Positions 24,916-33,372 of a DNA stretch of 64,000 nucleotides are shown here, in pieces; positions within the stretch are counted from its first letter, which is position 1; each line of letters begins with the position of its first letter. The notes under the pieces are model-generated. The model ran no database searches. It was not told where the DNA came from and was given only the letters and a program-made list of their open reading frames with translations. Made by a program: the position numbers and the translations under genes. Source of the stretch: Streptomyces sp. NRRL F-5126 (GTDB taxonomy: Bacteria > Actinomycetota > Actinomycetes > Streptomycetales > Streptomycetaceae); the NCBI RefSeq assembly GCF_000721265.1, contig NZ_JOFZ01000003.1, positions 248,001 through 312,000 of the forward strand, read 5' to 3'.

Positions 24916-25088
24916 CGGAACGCGCCGTGCCGTTCCACTGCCCCTACTGCGGCGATGAGGACCTGCGCCCGAGCGGGCAGCGCCACGGGGCCTGGCAGTG
25001 CGCGGCATGCAACCGGGCCTTCCACCTGACGTTCCTCGGGCTGCTCGCCCGTGGCGCGTCCGCGAGTGACGGAGGGGAAGAGAGATGA
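24912..25088 (+). CDS. Small zinc-ribbon-like protein of the sulfur operon
   Basis: A 58-residue protein with CPYCGDEDLRP and WQCAACNRAF, giving C-x2-C and C-x2-C pairs spaced as a zinc ribbon. It overlaps the upstream sulfite reductase stop and the downstream cysH start, both as ATGA. Such a small ORF sits between sulfite reductase and cysH in Streptomyces. It may be a metal- or partner-binding accessory to CysH or the reductase; no function is established that I know of. Confidence 0.85.
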   Translation: MTERAVPFHCPYCGDEDLRPSGQRHGAWQCAACNRAFHLTFLGLLARGASASDGGEER

Positions 25089-25786
25089 CCACTGCCACCG
25101 GCACCGACGCACTCAGGGCCCTCGCGCTGAGCGCGGGCCGCGACCTCGAGGAGGCGTCCGCCTCCGAGATCCTCAGCTGGGCGGCCGAGACCTTCGGCGG
25201 GCGCTTTTGCGTGACGTCCTCGATGGAGGACGCCGTCGTCGCCCACCTCGCCTCCCGGGCGCTGCCCGGGATCGACGTGGTGTTCCTCGACACGGGCTAC
25301 CACTTCCCGGAGACGATCGGCACCCGCGACGCCGTGCAGGCCGTGATGGACGTGAACGTCATCACACTGACGCCGCGCCTCTCCGTCGCCGAGCAGGACG
25401 CCGAGTACGGGCCGCGGCTGCACGACCGCGACCCCGATCTGTGCTGCGCGATGCGCAAGGTGGCGCCGCTCGACGCGGGTCTCGAAGGCTACGACGCGTG
25501 GGTAACCGGGCTGCGCCGCGACGAGTCCCCCACTCGCGCCGGCACCCCCGTCGTCGCCTTCGACGAGAAGCGCGGGAAGGTGAAGATCTCGCCGATCGCC
25601 CGATGGACACAGGAAGACGTGGAACAGTACGTGGCCGAGCACGGGGTCCTGACGAACCCGTTGCTCATGGACGGTTACGGCTCTGTCGGCTGCGCTCCGT
25701 GCACCCGCCGCCTGCTGGCGGGCGAGGACACGCGCGCCGGACGCTGGTCGGGACGCGGCAAGACGGAATGCGGCATCCACACATGA
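25085..25786 (+). CDS. cysH: Adenylylsulfate (APS/PAPS) reductase
   Basis: A 233-residue reductase converting activated sulfate to sulfite. The PP-loop-like ASEILSWAAETFG and SSMEDAVVAHLA lead into the Fe-S cysteine pairs CC (in DLCCAMRKV, about 120) and CAPC (in VGCAPCTRR, about 203). The catalytic Cys is in the C-terminal ECGIHT. The CC...CxxC set is the mark of 4Fe-4S enzymes that prefer APS over PAPS. It is ATGA-overlapped on both sides. Regulation is probably through the leader peptide upstream of the operon. Confidence 0.92.
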   Translation: MTTATGTDALRALALSAGRDLEEASASEILSWAAETFGGRFCVTSSMEDAVVAHLASRALPGIDVVFLDTGYHFPETIGTRDAVQAVMDVNVITLTPRLSVAEQDAEYGPRLHDRDPDLCCAMRKVAPLDAGLEGYDAWVTGLRRDESPTRAGTPVVAFDEKRGKVKISPIARWTQEDVEQYVAEHGVLTNPLLMDGYGSVGCAPCTRRLLAGEDTRAGRWSGRGKTECGIHT

Positions 25787-26400
25787 CCGGCGACGGCACG
25801 GGCCGTGCGGAAGACGCGGAAGACGCGGAAGACACTGACCATCGGGAGAAGCAGTTGAGCGTGACGGACCAGGGCGCGACGGTCTGGCTCACCGGGCTGC
25901 CCAGTGCGGGCAAGACCACCATCGCGCGTTCCCTCGCCGAGCGCCTGCGCGGCGAGGGCCACCGGGTCGAGGTGCTTGACGGCGACGAGATCCGGGAGTT
26001 CCTCTCCGCGGGCCTCGGCTTCAGCCGCGAGGACCGGCACACCAACGTGCAGCGCATCGGCTTCGTCGCCGAGTTGCTCGCGTCGCACGGCGTGAAGGCG
26101 CTGGTGCCGGTGATCGCGCCGTACGCCGACAGCCGCGAGGCCGTACGCAAACGGCACGCGAACGAGGGCACCGGCTACCTGGAGGTGCATGTGGCCACGC
26201 CCGTCGAGGTCTGTTCCGTCCGCGACGTGAAGGGCCTGTACGCCAAGCAGGCGGCGGGCGAGATCTCGGGTCTCACGGGTGTTGACGACCCCTACGAGGA
26301 GCCCGTCGCGCCCGACCTGCGCATCGAGTCGCACACCCAGTCCGTCCAGGAGTCAGCCGCGGCGCTGCACGCGCTGCTCACCGAAAGGGGTCTCGCGTGA
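25783..26400 (+). CDS. cysC: Adenylylsulfate kinase
   Basis: A 205-residue protein. An acidic 20-residue N-terminal extension (repeats of EDAED) precedes the kinase. The P-loop is GLPSAGKTT (about 37-45), followed by DGDEIREFLSAGLGFSREDR and the lid-like KGLYAKQAAGEISGLTGVDDPYE. It phosphorylates APS to PAPS. The 4Fe-4S type CysH of the same operon does not need PAPS, so PAPS may serve sulfotransferases or a mixed-specificity reductase. It overlaps both neighbours (ATGA, GTGA). Confidence 0.92.
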   Translation: MTGDGTGRAEDAEDAEDTDHREKQLSVTDQGATVWLTGLPSAGKTTIARSLAERLRGEGHRVEVLDGDEIREFLSAGLGFSREDRHTNVQRIGFVAELLASHGVKALVPVIAPYADSREAVRKRHANEGTGYLEVHVATPVEVCSVRDVKGLYAKQAAGEISGLTGVDDPYEEPVAPDLRIESHTQSVQESAAALHALLTERGLA

Positions 26401-27335
26401 CCAGCACCGCCCGTGGCGTCGACGAGGGCATCGACGCACCGTACGCGCTCAGCCATCTGGACGCGATTGAGTCGGAGGCGGTGCACATCTTCCGCGAGGT
26501 GGCCGGCGAGTTCGAACGGCCGGTGATCCTCTTCTCCGGCGGCAAGGACTCGATGCTCATGCTGCACCTCGCGATCAAGGCGTTCGCCCCCGCACCGGTG
26601 CCGTTCTCGCTGCTGCACGTGGACACCGGCCACAACTTCCCCGAGGTCCTCGAGTTCCGGGACCGCACGGTCGAACGGTACGGACTGCGCCTGCACGTCG
26701 CCTCCGTGCAGGAGTACATCGACGCCGGCACCCTGCGCGAGCGTCCCGACGGCACGCGCAACCCGCTGCAGATCGTGCCGCTGACGGAGCGTATCCAGTC
26801 CGAGCGGTTCGACGCCGTCTTCGGCGGCGGGCGGCGCGACGAGGAGAAGGCGCGCGCCAAGGAGCGGGTGTTCTCGCTGCGCGACGAGTTCTCCCAGTGG
26901 GACCCGCGCCGCCAGCGTCCCGAGCTGTGGCAGCTGTACAACGGCCGGCACGCGCCGGGCGAGCACGTCCGCGTGTTCCCGCTGTCCAACTGGACCGAGC
27001 TGGACGTGTGGCAGTACATCGCGCGGGAGCGGATCGACCTGCCGCCGATCTACTTCGCCCACGAGCGCGAGGTGTTCAACAGGAAGGGCATGTGGCTGAC
27101 CGCAGGTGACTGGGGCGGCCCGAAGGACGGCGAGAGCACCGAGAAGCGCAGCGTGCGCTACCGCACGGTCGGCGACATGTCCTGCACGGGCGCCGTCGAC
27201 TCGGACGCGGCCACCCTGGACGCGGTGATCGCCGAGATCGCGACCGCACGCCTCACCGAGCGCGGCGCGACACGCGCCGACGACAAGCTGTCAGAAGCGG
27301 CGATGGAAGACCGCAAGCGCGAGGGGTACTTCTAA
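26397..27335 (+). CDS. cysD: Sulfate adenylyltransferase subunit 2
   Basis: A 312-residue ATP sulfurylase subunit that makes APS from sulfate and ATP. The PP-loop motif is LFSGGKDSMLML (about 45-55). It also has HVDTGHNFPEVLEFRD and FGGGRRDEEKARAKER, and ends AAMEDRKREGYF, the typical CysD C-terminus. It functions as a heterodimer with CysN, encoded immediately downstream. GTG start overlapping the cysC stop by GTGA. Confidence 0.95.
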   Translation: MTSTARGVDEGIDAPYALSHLDAIESEAVHIFREVAGEFERPVILFSGGKDSMLMLHLAIKAFAPAPVPFSLLHVDTGHNFPEVLEFRDRTVERYGLRLHVASVQEYIDAGTLRERPDGTRNPLQIVPLTERIQSERFDAVFGGGRRDEEKARAKERVFSLRDEFSQWDPRRQRPELWQLYNGRHAPGEHVRVFPLSNWTELDVWQYIARERIDLPPIYFAHEREVFNRKGMWLTAGDWGGPKDGESTEKRSVRYRTVGDMSCTGAVDSDAATLDAVIAEIATARLTERGATRADDKLSEAAMEDRKREGYF

Positions 27336-27337
27336 CC

Positions 27338-28696
27338 ATGACGACCGCAACCGAGCAGTTCGCCGAGCAGCTCTCGGCCACGACGCTGCTGCGTTTCGCC
27401 ACCGCGGGCTCCGTCGACGACGGCAAGTCCACGCTGGTGGGCCGGCTGCTGCACGACTCGAAGTCCGTGCTGAGCGACCAGCTGGAGGCCGTGGAGCACG
27501 CGTCGCGCACCCGCGGCAAGGACGCCCCCGACCTCGCGCTGCTCACCGACGGCCTGCGGGCCGAACGCGAGCAGGGCATCACCATCGACGTGGCGTACCG
27601 CTACTTCGCCACCGCGCGGCGCCGGTTCATCCTCGCCGACACGCCGGGCCACGTGCAGTACACCCGCAACATGGTGACGGGCGCCTCCACGGCGGAGCTC
27701 GCCGTCGTCCTCGTGGACGCGCGCAACGGCGTGGTGGAGCAGACGCGCAGGCACGCGGCGGTCGCCGCGCTGCTGCGTGTGCCGCACGTCGTCCTCGCCG
27801 TGAACAAGATGGACCTGGTCGACTACGCGGAGCCGGTGTTCGCGGGAATCGCCACGGAGTTCACCTCGTACGCCGAGTCGCTCGGCGTGCCCGAGGTGAC
27901 GGCGATCCCGATCTCCGCGCTCGTCGGCGACAACGTGGTGGAGCCCTCCGCGCACATGGACTGGTACGGCGGGCCGACCGTGCTCGAGCACCTGGAGACC
28001 GTCCCCGTCAGCCACGATCTGGCGGACTGCCCGGCACGCCTGCCCGTGCAGTACGTGATCAGACCGCAGTCGGCCGAGCACCCCGACTACCGCGGGTACG
28101 CGGGCCAGATCGCCTCCGGCGTGCTGCGCGTGGGCGACGCCGTGACGGTGCTGCCTTCAGGACGCACGTCGAGCGTCGAGGCCATCGACGCGCTCGGCCA
28201 GGGCGTCTCCGTGGCGTGGGCCCCGCAGTCGGTCACGGTCCGCCTCACCGACGACATCGACGTGTCGCGCGGCGACCTGATCGCGCCGACCGCGTCGGCG
28301 CCCGAGGTCACGCAGGACGTGGAGGCCACGGTGTGCCACGTCGCCGACCGGCCCCTGACGGTCGGTCAGCGTGTGCTGCTCAAGCACACCACGCGCACCG
28401 TGAAGGCGATCGTCAAGGACATCCCGTCGCGGCTGACGCTCGCCGACCTCTCCCAGCACCCGGAGCCCGGCGAGCTGGTCGCCAACGACATCGGCCGTGT
28501 CGTGGTGCGCACCGCGGAGCCGCTGGCACTCGACGCGTACGCCGACTCGCGCCGTACGGGCTCGTTCCTGCTGATCGACCCGGCCGACGGCACCACGCTG
28601 ACAGCCGGCATGGCGGGCACCGCGTTCGCGCAGAACGCGCAGCACGCGGCGGACGCGGCAGCCGGCGCGCCGGACGACGAGGGCTGGGACTTCTGA
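27338..28696 (+). CDS. cysN: Sulfate adenylyltransferase subunit 1 (GTPase)
   Basis: A 452-residue EF-Tu-like GTPase that couples GTP hydrolysis to APS synthesis with CysD. The G1 loop is GSVDDGKSTL (about 21-30), G3 DTPGHVQYT, and G4 NKMDLVDY. It has no fused CysC domain, in line with the separate cysC gene. It starts 2 bp after the cysD stop. The 254 bp after it hold no well-supported gene, so the sulfonate genes may be on the same transcript or have their own promoter. Confidence 0.95.
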   Translation: MTTATEQFAEQLSATTLLRFATAGSVDDGKSTLVGRLLHDSKSVLSDQLEAVEHASRTRGKDAPDLALLTDGLRAEREQGITIDVAYRYFATARRRFILADTPGHVQYTRNMVTGASTAELAVVLVDARNGVVEQTRRHAAVAALLRVPHVVLAVNKMDLVDYAEPVFAGIATEFTSYAESLGVPEVTAIPISALVGDNVVEPSAHMDWYGGPTVLEHLETVPVSHDLADCPARLPVQYVIRPQSAEHPDYRGYAGQIASGVLRVGDAVTVLPSGRTSSVEAIDALGQGVSVAWAPQSVTVRLTDDIDVSRGDLIAPTASAPEVTQDVEATVCHVADRPLTVGQRVLLKHTTRTVKAIVKDIPSRLTLADLSQHPEPGELVANDIGRVVVRTAEPLALDAYADSRRTGSFLLIDPADGTTLTAGMAGTAFAQNAQHAADAAAGAPDDEGWDF

Positions 28697-28950
28697 TGGC
28701 CGGCGGGACGCGGGGGGCCTCCACCGCCGTGGACGTCTACGGGACCTTCGCCAAGGAGGGCGGCCGGGTGGGCAGCGGCGCCCTCGGCGCGGGGACCGGC
28801 GGCGTGTCGCGATGCCCGCGGTGACGTACGCGCACCGCTCACGCGCCCTCGCCTCCCGCCCGTCCCGCACCCCATCCGCCCACGTTCCGGCCGCGCCTCC
28901 GTGACCACGGGGGACGCGTGTCCCGGGCCACCGAGAGGACAAGCCTCCCG

Positions 28951-30084
28951 ATGTCGTCTTCCGCTACCCCCATGCCCCGTTCCTCCGTGCGCAGGCGCCG
29001 CCTCGCGCTGGCCGCCGTCCTGCCGCTGATCGCGCTGCTCGCCACCTCGTGCGGCTACGGCTCCAAGGCAGGCAAGGGCGCGAGTGGCTCGGCGTCGCCC
29101 GTTGCCGGTGCGAAGAAGCTGTCGGCCGACGAGGTCAGGATCGGCTACTTCCCGAATCTGACCCACGCCACGGCCCTGGTCGGCGTCGAGCGGGGCATCT
29201 TCCAGAAGGACCTCGGCGGCACGAAGCTCAAGGGCACCACGTTCAACGCGGGGCCCTCCGAGACCGAGGCGCTCAACGCGAACAGCATCGACATCGGGTT
29301 CATCGGCCCCTCCCCCGCCATCAACGGCTATACCCAGTCGGGCGGCAAGAGCCTGCGGATCATCGGCGGCTCCGCGTCGGGTGGGGTGAAACTGGTCGTC
29401 AACCCGAAGAAGATCACGTCGCAGAGCGACCTCAAGGGCAAGAAGATCGCCACGCCGCAGCTCGGCAACACCCAGGACGTCGCATTCCTCAACTGGCTCA
29501 AGGGGAAGGGCTGGAAGGTCGCCCCGCAGTCCGGCAAGGGTGACGTGTCGGTGGTGCGCGAGGCCAACAGCGTGACGGTCAACGCCTTCAGGAGCGGCGC
29601 GATCGACGGGGCGTGGGTGCCGGAACCGACGGCGTCCGAGCTGCTGGCGGCGGGCGGCAAGACGCTGATCGACGAGTCGAGCCTGTGGCCGGGCAAGAAG
29701 TTCGTGATCACCAACATCGTGGTGTCCCAGTCGTTCCTCAAGGCCCACCCCGACGTGGTGGAGGCGGTGCTGAAGGGCTCCGTGGACACCAACAAGTGGA
29801 TCAACGCGAACCCGGCGGAGGCCAAGGCCTCGGCGAACGAGGCGCTGAAGTCGCTGACCGGCAAGGCGCTGCCCGCGAAGGTGATCGACTCCGCCTGGCC
29901 CTCGATCAGGATCACCGACGACCCACTGGCCGCCACCCTCAGGGCCGAGGCCGACCACGCGGTCACGGCGGGACTGCTGAAGAAGCCCGATCTCAAGGGA
30001 ATCTACGACCTCGACCCGCTGAACAAGGTGCTGAAGTCCGAGGGACGCCCGGCCGTGTCGGACGCCGGCCTGGGCGCCCACTGA
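28951..30084 (+). CDS. ssuA: Sulfonate ABC transporter substrate-binding lipoprotein (SsuA-like)
   Basis: A 377-residue lipoprotein. The signal peptide has RRRRLALAAVLPLIALLATSC and the lipobox LATSC, with the Cys as the lipid-modified residue. The mature part is a type-2 periplasmic-binding fold of the SsuA/NrtA class (VRIGYFPNLTHATALVGVERG, IDIGFIGPSPAINGYTQSG, VPEPTASELLAAGG). It captures alkanesulfonates or a related sulfur source outside the cell. GAGAGG precedes the ATG at 28951; ATG at 28972 or GTG at 28918 are alternatives. Confidence 0.88.
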   Translation: MSSSATPMPRSSVRRRRLALAAVLPLIALLATSCGYGSKAGKGASGSASPVAGAKKLSADEVRIGYFPNLTHATALVGVERGIFQKDLGGTKLKGTTFNAGPSETEALNANSIDIGFIGPSPAINGYTQSGGKSLRIIGGSASGGVKLVVNPKKITSQSDLKGKKIATPQLGNTQDVAFLNWLKGKGWKVAPQSGKGDVSVVREANSVTVNAFRSGAIDGAWVPEPTASELLAAGGKTLIDESSLWPGKKFVITNIVVSQSFLKAHPDVVEAVLKGSVDTNKWINANPAEAKASANEALKSLTGKALPAKVIDSAWPSIRITDDPLAATLRAEADHAVTAGLLKKPDLKGIYDLDPLNKVLKSEGRPAVSDAGLGAH

Positions 30085-30144
30085 CCGCGCACGCCGCGCG
30101 TCCCGCATCCCGTACTCCACGACCGCTCCCAGGAGGTGACGACC

Positions 30145-30933
30145 ATGGCGTCCCCGCTCGCCAAGGCCGCCGACGAGACCCCGGCGGCGGACCATGCCGC
30201 CCGGATCGACCACGTGTCCAAGTCCTTCGCCGGCCCGGCCGGCCGGCAACTCGTACTCGACGACATCACGCTCGATGTCGCCCCCGGCGAGTTCGTCACC
30301 CTGCTGGGGGCATCGGGCTGCGGCAAGTCGACGCTGCTCGGGCTCGTCGCGGGGCTCGACGAGCCCACGGCCGGCTCGATCTCCACCGGCGGCAGGCCCG
30401 CCCTGATGTTCCAGGAGCACGCGCTCTTCCCCTGGCTGACCGCGGGCAAGAACATCGAACTGGCACTGCGGCTGCGCGGCGTGCCGCGCCCCGAGCGGCG
30501 CGGCGAGGCCGAGCGGCTGCTGGAGCTCGTGCGTCTCGGCGGGGCCCACGGCAAGCGGGTGCACGAGCTGTCCGGCGGCATGCGCCAGCGCGTCGCGCTG
30601 GCCAGGGCGCTGGCGCAGGACAGCAGGCTGCTGCTGATGGACGAGCCGTTCGCCGCGCTCGACGCCATCACCCGCGACGTGCTGCACGACGAGCTGACGC
30701 GGATCTGGCGCGAGACGGACGTCTCGATCCTGTTCGTCACGCACAACGTGCGCGAGGCGGTGCGGCTCGCGGAGCGAGTCGTGCTGCTGTCCTCGCGCCC
30801 CGGCCGGGTCGCGCACGAGTGGCAAGTCGGCATCCCGCAGCCGCGCCGCATCGAGGACCACGACGTCGCCGCGCTGTCCGTCGAGATCACCGAACAACTC
30901 CGTGGGGAGATCCGCCGCCATGGCCAGCACTGA
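30145..30933 (+). CDS. ssuB: Sulfonate ABC transporter ATP-binding protein (SsuB-like)
   Basis: A 262-residue ATPase of the NitT/TauT importer family. Walker A is GASGCGKST (about 54-62), the Q-loop is LMFQEHALFPWL, the signature is ELSGGMRQRVALARAL, and Walker B is LLLMDEPFAAL followed by the H-loop VTHNVREAV. It powers sulfonate import with the SsuA and SsuC proteins on either side. ATG at 30145 was chosen because AGGAGGTGA is at the right distance; a GTG inside that site (30136) is less likely. The stop overlaps ssuC. Confidence 0.9.
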   Translation: MASPLAKAADETPAADHAARIDHVSKSFAGPAGRQLVLDDITLDVAPGEFVTLLGASGCGKSTLLGLVAGLDEPTAGSISTGGRPALMFQEHALFPWLTAGKNIELALRLRGVPRPERRGEAERLLELVRLGGAHGKRVHELSGGMRQRVALARALAQDSRLLLMDEPFAALDAITRDVLHDELTRIWRETDVSILFVTHNVREAVRLAERVVLLSSRPGRVAHEWQVGIPQPRRIEDHDVAALSVEITEQLRGEIRRHGQH

Positions 30934-31858
30934 CACGACAGGGACCAAGGCCGCCGCGCAGGACGGCCGGGGCGGCGCGGCGGGGCGGGCCGGAGGGGCC
31001 GGCCTCGATGTGGCCGGGCTCGAAGCAGGGCTCGACGCGCTGGAGACGACCGGCCCCGCACGGGTGCCGCTGCGGTCCACGCTGGTCAGCAAGGTGCTGC
31101 CGCCGGTGACCGCGGTCGTGCTCGTCCTCGTGGTGTGGGAAGTGCTGGTGCTCTGCCACGTCGCGCCCGCCTACAAGCTGCCGTCGCCCGGCGACGTGTG
31201 GGGCGAGGTGAGCGACGCGTGGTACCAGGGCACCCTGTTCGGCTACATCTGGACGAGCGTCTCGCGCGGCCTGCTCGGCTTCCTGCTCGCGCTGGTGATC
31301 GGCACGCCGCTCGGCCTCGTCGTGGCGAGGGTCAGGCCGGTACGGGCGGCGATCGGGCCGATCCTCTCGGGACTCCAGTCGCTGCCTTCGGTGGCGTGGG
31401 TGCCGCCTGCGGTGATCTGGCTCGGGCTCAACGACCGGATGATGTTCGCGGTGATCCTGCTGGGAGCGGTGCCGTCCATCGCGAACGGCCTGGTCTCCGG
31501 CGTCGACCAGGTGCCGCCGCTGTTCCTGCGCGCGGGGCGCACCCTCGGCGCGACGGGCCTGCGGGGCACCTGGCACATCCTGCTGCCGGCCGCGCTGCCC
31601 GGCTATCTGGCCGGCCTCAAGCAGGGCTGGGCGTTCTCCTGGCGGTCCCTGATGGCGGCGGAGATCATCGCGTCCTCGCCCGACCTCGGCATCGGCCTCG
31701 GCCAGCTGCTGGAGAACGGGCGCACCAACAGCTCCATGTCGATGGTGTTCCTGGCGATCTTCCTGATCCTGATCGTCGGGATCGCGGTCGACCTGCTGTT
31801 CTTCAGTCCGCTTGAGCGGTGGGTGCTGCGCAGTCGCGGCCTCGCCGCGAGGAGGTGA
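30920..31858 (+). CDS. ssuC: Sulfonate ABC transporter permease (SsuC-like)
   Basis: A 312-residue membrane protein. A basic, Gly/Ala-rich N-terminus leads into about six helices. The coupling motif EAA-like segment is RAGRTLGATGLRGTWHILLPAALPGYLAGLK (about 205-235; split: RAGRTLGATG, HILLPAALPG), which docks with SsuB. It carries sulfonates across the membrane. The ATG at 30920 overlaps the end of ssuB by 14 bases and has GGGGAGA upstream. CbiX follows 6 bp after its stop. Confidence 0.9.
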   Translation: MASTDTTGTKAAAQDGRGGAAGRAGGAGLDVAGLEAGLDALETTGPARVPLRSTLVSKVLPPVTAVVLVLVVWEVLVLCHVAPAYKLPSPGDVWGEVSDAWYQGTLFGYIWTSVSRGLLGFLLALVIGTPLGLVVARVRPVRAAIGPILSGLQSLPSVAWVPPAVIWLGLNDRMMFAVILLGAVPSIANGLVSGVDQVPPLFLRAGRTLGATGLRGTWHILLPAALPGYLAGLKQGWAFSWRSLMAAEIIASSPDLGIGLGQLLENGRTNSSMSMVFLAIFLILIVGIAVDLLFFSPLERWVLRSRGLAARR

Positions 31859-31864
31859 GGGGAA

Positions 31865-32659
31865 GTGGTCACGGCCATGCGCCACGCGCCGCCCCCCGTC
31901 CTGCTCGTCGTCGCCCACGGCAGCCGGGACCCGCGCCACGCGGCCACCGTACGCGCCCTCGCTCGGCGGGTGCGGTCGCTGCGGCCCGGGTTGCGCGTGG
32001 AGACGGGGTTCCTCGACTTCGACGCGCCCTCGGTGCCACGAGTGCTCGACCGGCTGGCCGCCCAGGCGCACGCGTGCGGCGCGCCCGTCGAGGTGGTGGC
32101 GCAGCCGCTGCTGCTGACGCGGGCCTTCCACGCGAAGTCCGACATCCCGGCCGTGCTGGGCGAGGCGTCCGCGCGCCATCCGCTCCTGCGGATCCGGCAG
32201 GCCGGGGTACTCGGCCCCTCGCCGCTGCTGCTGCGTGCGCTGGAGCGGCGTCTCGCCCGGGCGGGGCTGTCCCTGGCAGACCGCGCGTCGACCGGGGTCG
32301 TCCTCGCGTCGGCGGGCTCCACCGACCCGGAGGCGAGCGCGGTGATCGCTGATACCGCGCGGGAGTGGCGGCACACCGGCTGGTGCGCCGTGCGGCCCGC
32401 GTTCGCCTCCGCTCGCCTGCCGCGTACCGAGGACGCGGTGCGTGAGCTGCGCGCCGCGGGGGTGCGGCGCATCGCCGTCGCCCCGTACGTGATCGCCCCC
32501 GGCAGGCTGCCCGACCGCATCGCCGCCGGGGCGCGCGAGGCGGGCGCGGACGTACTCGCGGACGTACTCGGCCCCGCTCCCGAGGTGGCCGGGGTGCTGC
32601 TGGAGCGCTACGACACGGCGGCCGCCGCCCGCCTGCCCGGGCGGGCCGCGGCGGCCTGA
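31865..32659 (+). CDS. Sirohydrochlorin chelatase (CbiX-like)
   Basis: A 264-residue class II chelatase-type protein. The first half starts VLLVVAHGSRDPRHAATVRAL, with the conserved His of HGS (about 19), and contains VEVVAQPLLLTRAFHAKSDIP with the second His. The second half repeats the fold (VVLASAGSTDPEA, VAPYVIAPGRLPDR). In this setting it most likely inserts iron into sirohydrochlorin to finish siroheme for the operon's sulfite reductase. GTG at 31865 has GAGGTGAGGGGA in front and lies 6 bp after ssuC. It is the last gene of the sulfur operon. Confidence 0.88.
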   Translation: MVTAMRHAPPPVLLVVAHGSRDPRHAATVRALARRVRSLRPGLRVETGFLDFDAPSVPRVLDRLAAQAHACGAPVEVVAQPLLLTRAFHAKSDIPAVLGEASARHPLLRIRQAGVLGPSPLLLRALERRLARAGLSLADRASTGVVLASAGSTDPEASAVIADTAREWRHTGWCAVRPAFASARLPRTEDAVRELRAAGVRRIAVAPYVIAPGRLPDRIAAGAREAGADVLADVLGPAPEVAGVLLERYDTAAAARLPGRAAAA

Positions 32660-32685
32660 CGGTTCGGGCCCGGGACGGCCCCGGC

Positions 32686-33330
32686 CTACGGCCTCAGCGA
32701 GCCCGTCCTGGTCCGCTTCAGTTCGAAGAAGTCGGGGTGGCGTGCGAGGACGCGCACGCTGTCGAACAGCTCGCCGGCCGCCTCGCCGCGCGGCGCCTCG
32801 TTGAGCACGGGCCCGAACCACACCGCGCCGTCCAGGTGGATCGTCGGCGTCCCCACGTACGCGTCGGCGGCCGGGTCCTTGCCCGCGTCGTGGCTGCGGC
32901 GCAGCGCGTCGTCGTAGGACGGGTCGTGCGCGGCTGCGGCGAGGGACGCGGGCAGGCCGCACTCGGCGAGCGACTGGGCGACGACCGCGTCGAAGTCCTC
33001 GTTCTTCTCGCGGTGGATGCGGGTGCCGAGCGCCGTGTAGAGGCCGGCCAGCACGTCGTCGCCGTGCGCCTCGGCCGCGGCGACGGCGACGCGTACGGGC
33101 CCGAGCGAGCGGTCGACCAGGTCGCGGTACCAGTCGGGCAGGTCGTTGCCGAGGTTGTGCAGGTAGAGGCTCATCACGTGGAAGCGCAGGTCCACCGGGC
33201 GCACCTGCTGGACCTCCAGCATCCACCGTGAGGTGATCCAGGCGAACGGGCAGGCGGGGTCGAACCAGAAGTCGGCGGTGACGCGGCCCGTGGCGGACGG
33301 GGCCGGCGAGGCGGATCCTGAGGTCGTCAT
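32686..33330 (-). CDS. Mycothiol-dependent nitroreductase-type DsbA-fold protein (Rv2466c-like)
   Basis: A 214-residue thioredoxin-fold protein with [19 protein letters not shown] near residues 18-38. CPFAW is the active-site form of the Rv2466c family, which uses mycothiol. It ends [33 protein letters not shown] has the cis-Pro of the fold. It probably reduces electrophiles or nitro compounds in the cytoplasm with mycothiol as electron donor. It is convergent with the cbiX gene, and the panE-like gene upstream is on the same strand 42 bp away, so the two may be cotranscribed. Confidence 0.88.
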   Translation of the reverse strand: MTTSGSASPAPSATGRVTADFWFDPACPFAWITSRWMLEVQQVRPVDLRFHVMSLYLHNLGNDLPDWYRDLVDRSLGPVRVAVAAAEAHGDDVLAGLYTALGTRIHREKNEDFDAVVAQSLAECGLPASLAAAAHDPSYDDALRRSHDAGKDPAADAYVGTPTIHLDGAVWFGPVLNEAPRGEAAGELFDSVRVLARHPDFFELKRTRTGSLRP

Positions 33331-33372
33331 GCTGCCGAGCCTAACCACCCGGTGCCCCACATCGGCGGGACA

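Noticed and set aside
28696..28824. A 42-codon frame beginning in the cysN stop (TGATG)
   Set aside because: The overlap is suggestive, but the translation is Gly/Ala/Arg-rich with no recognisable motif and the ribosome site would lie inside cysN without a good match.
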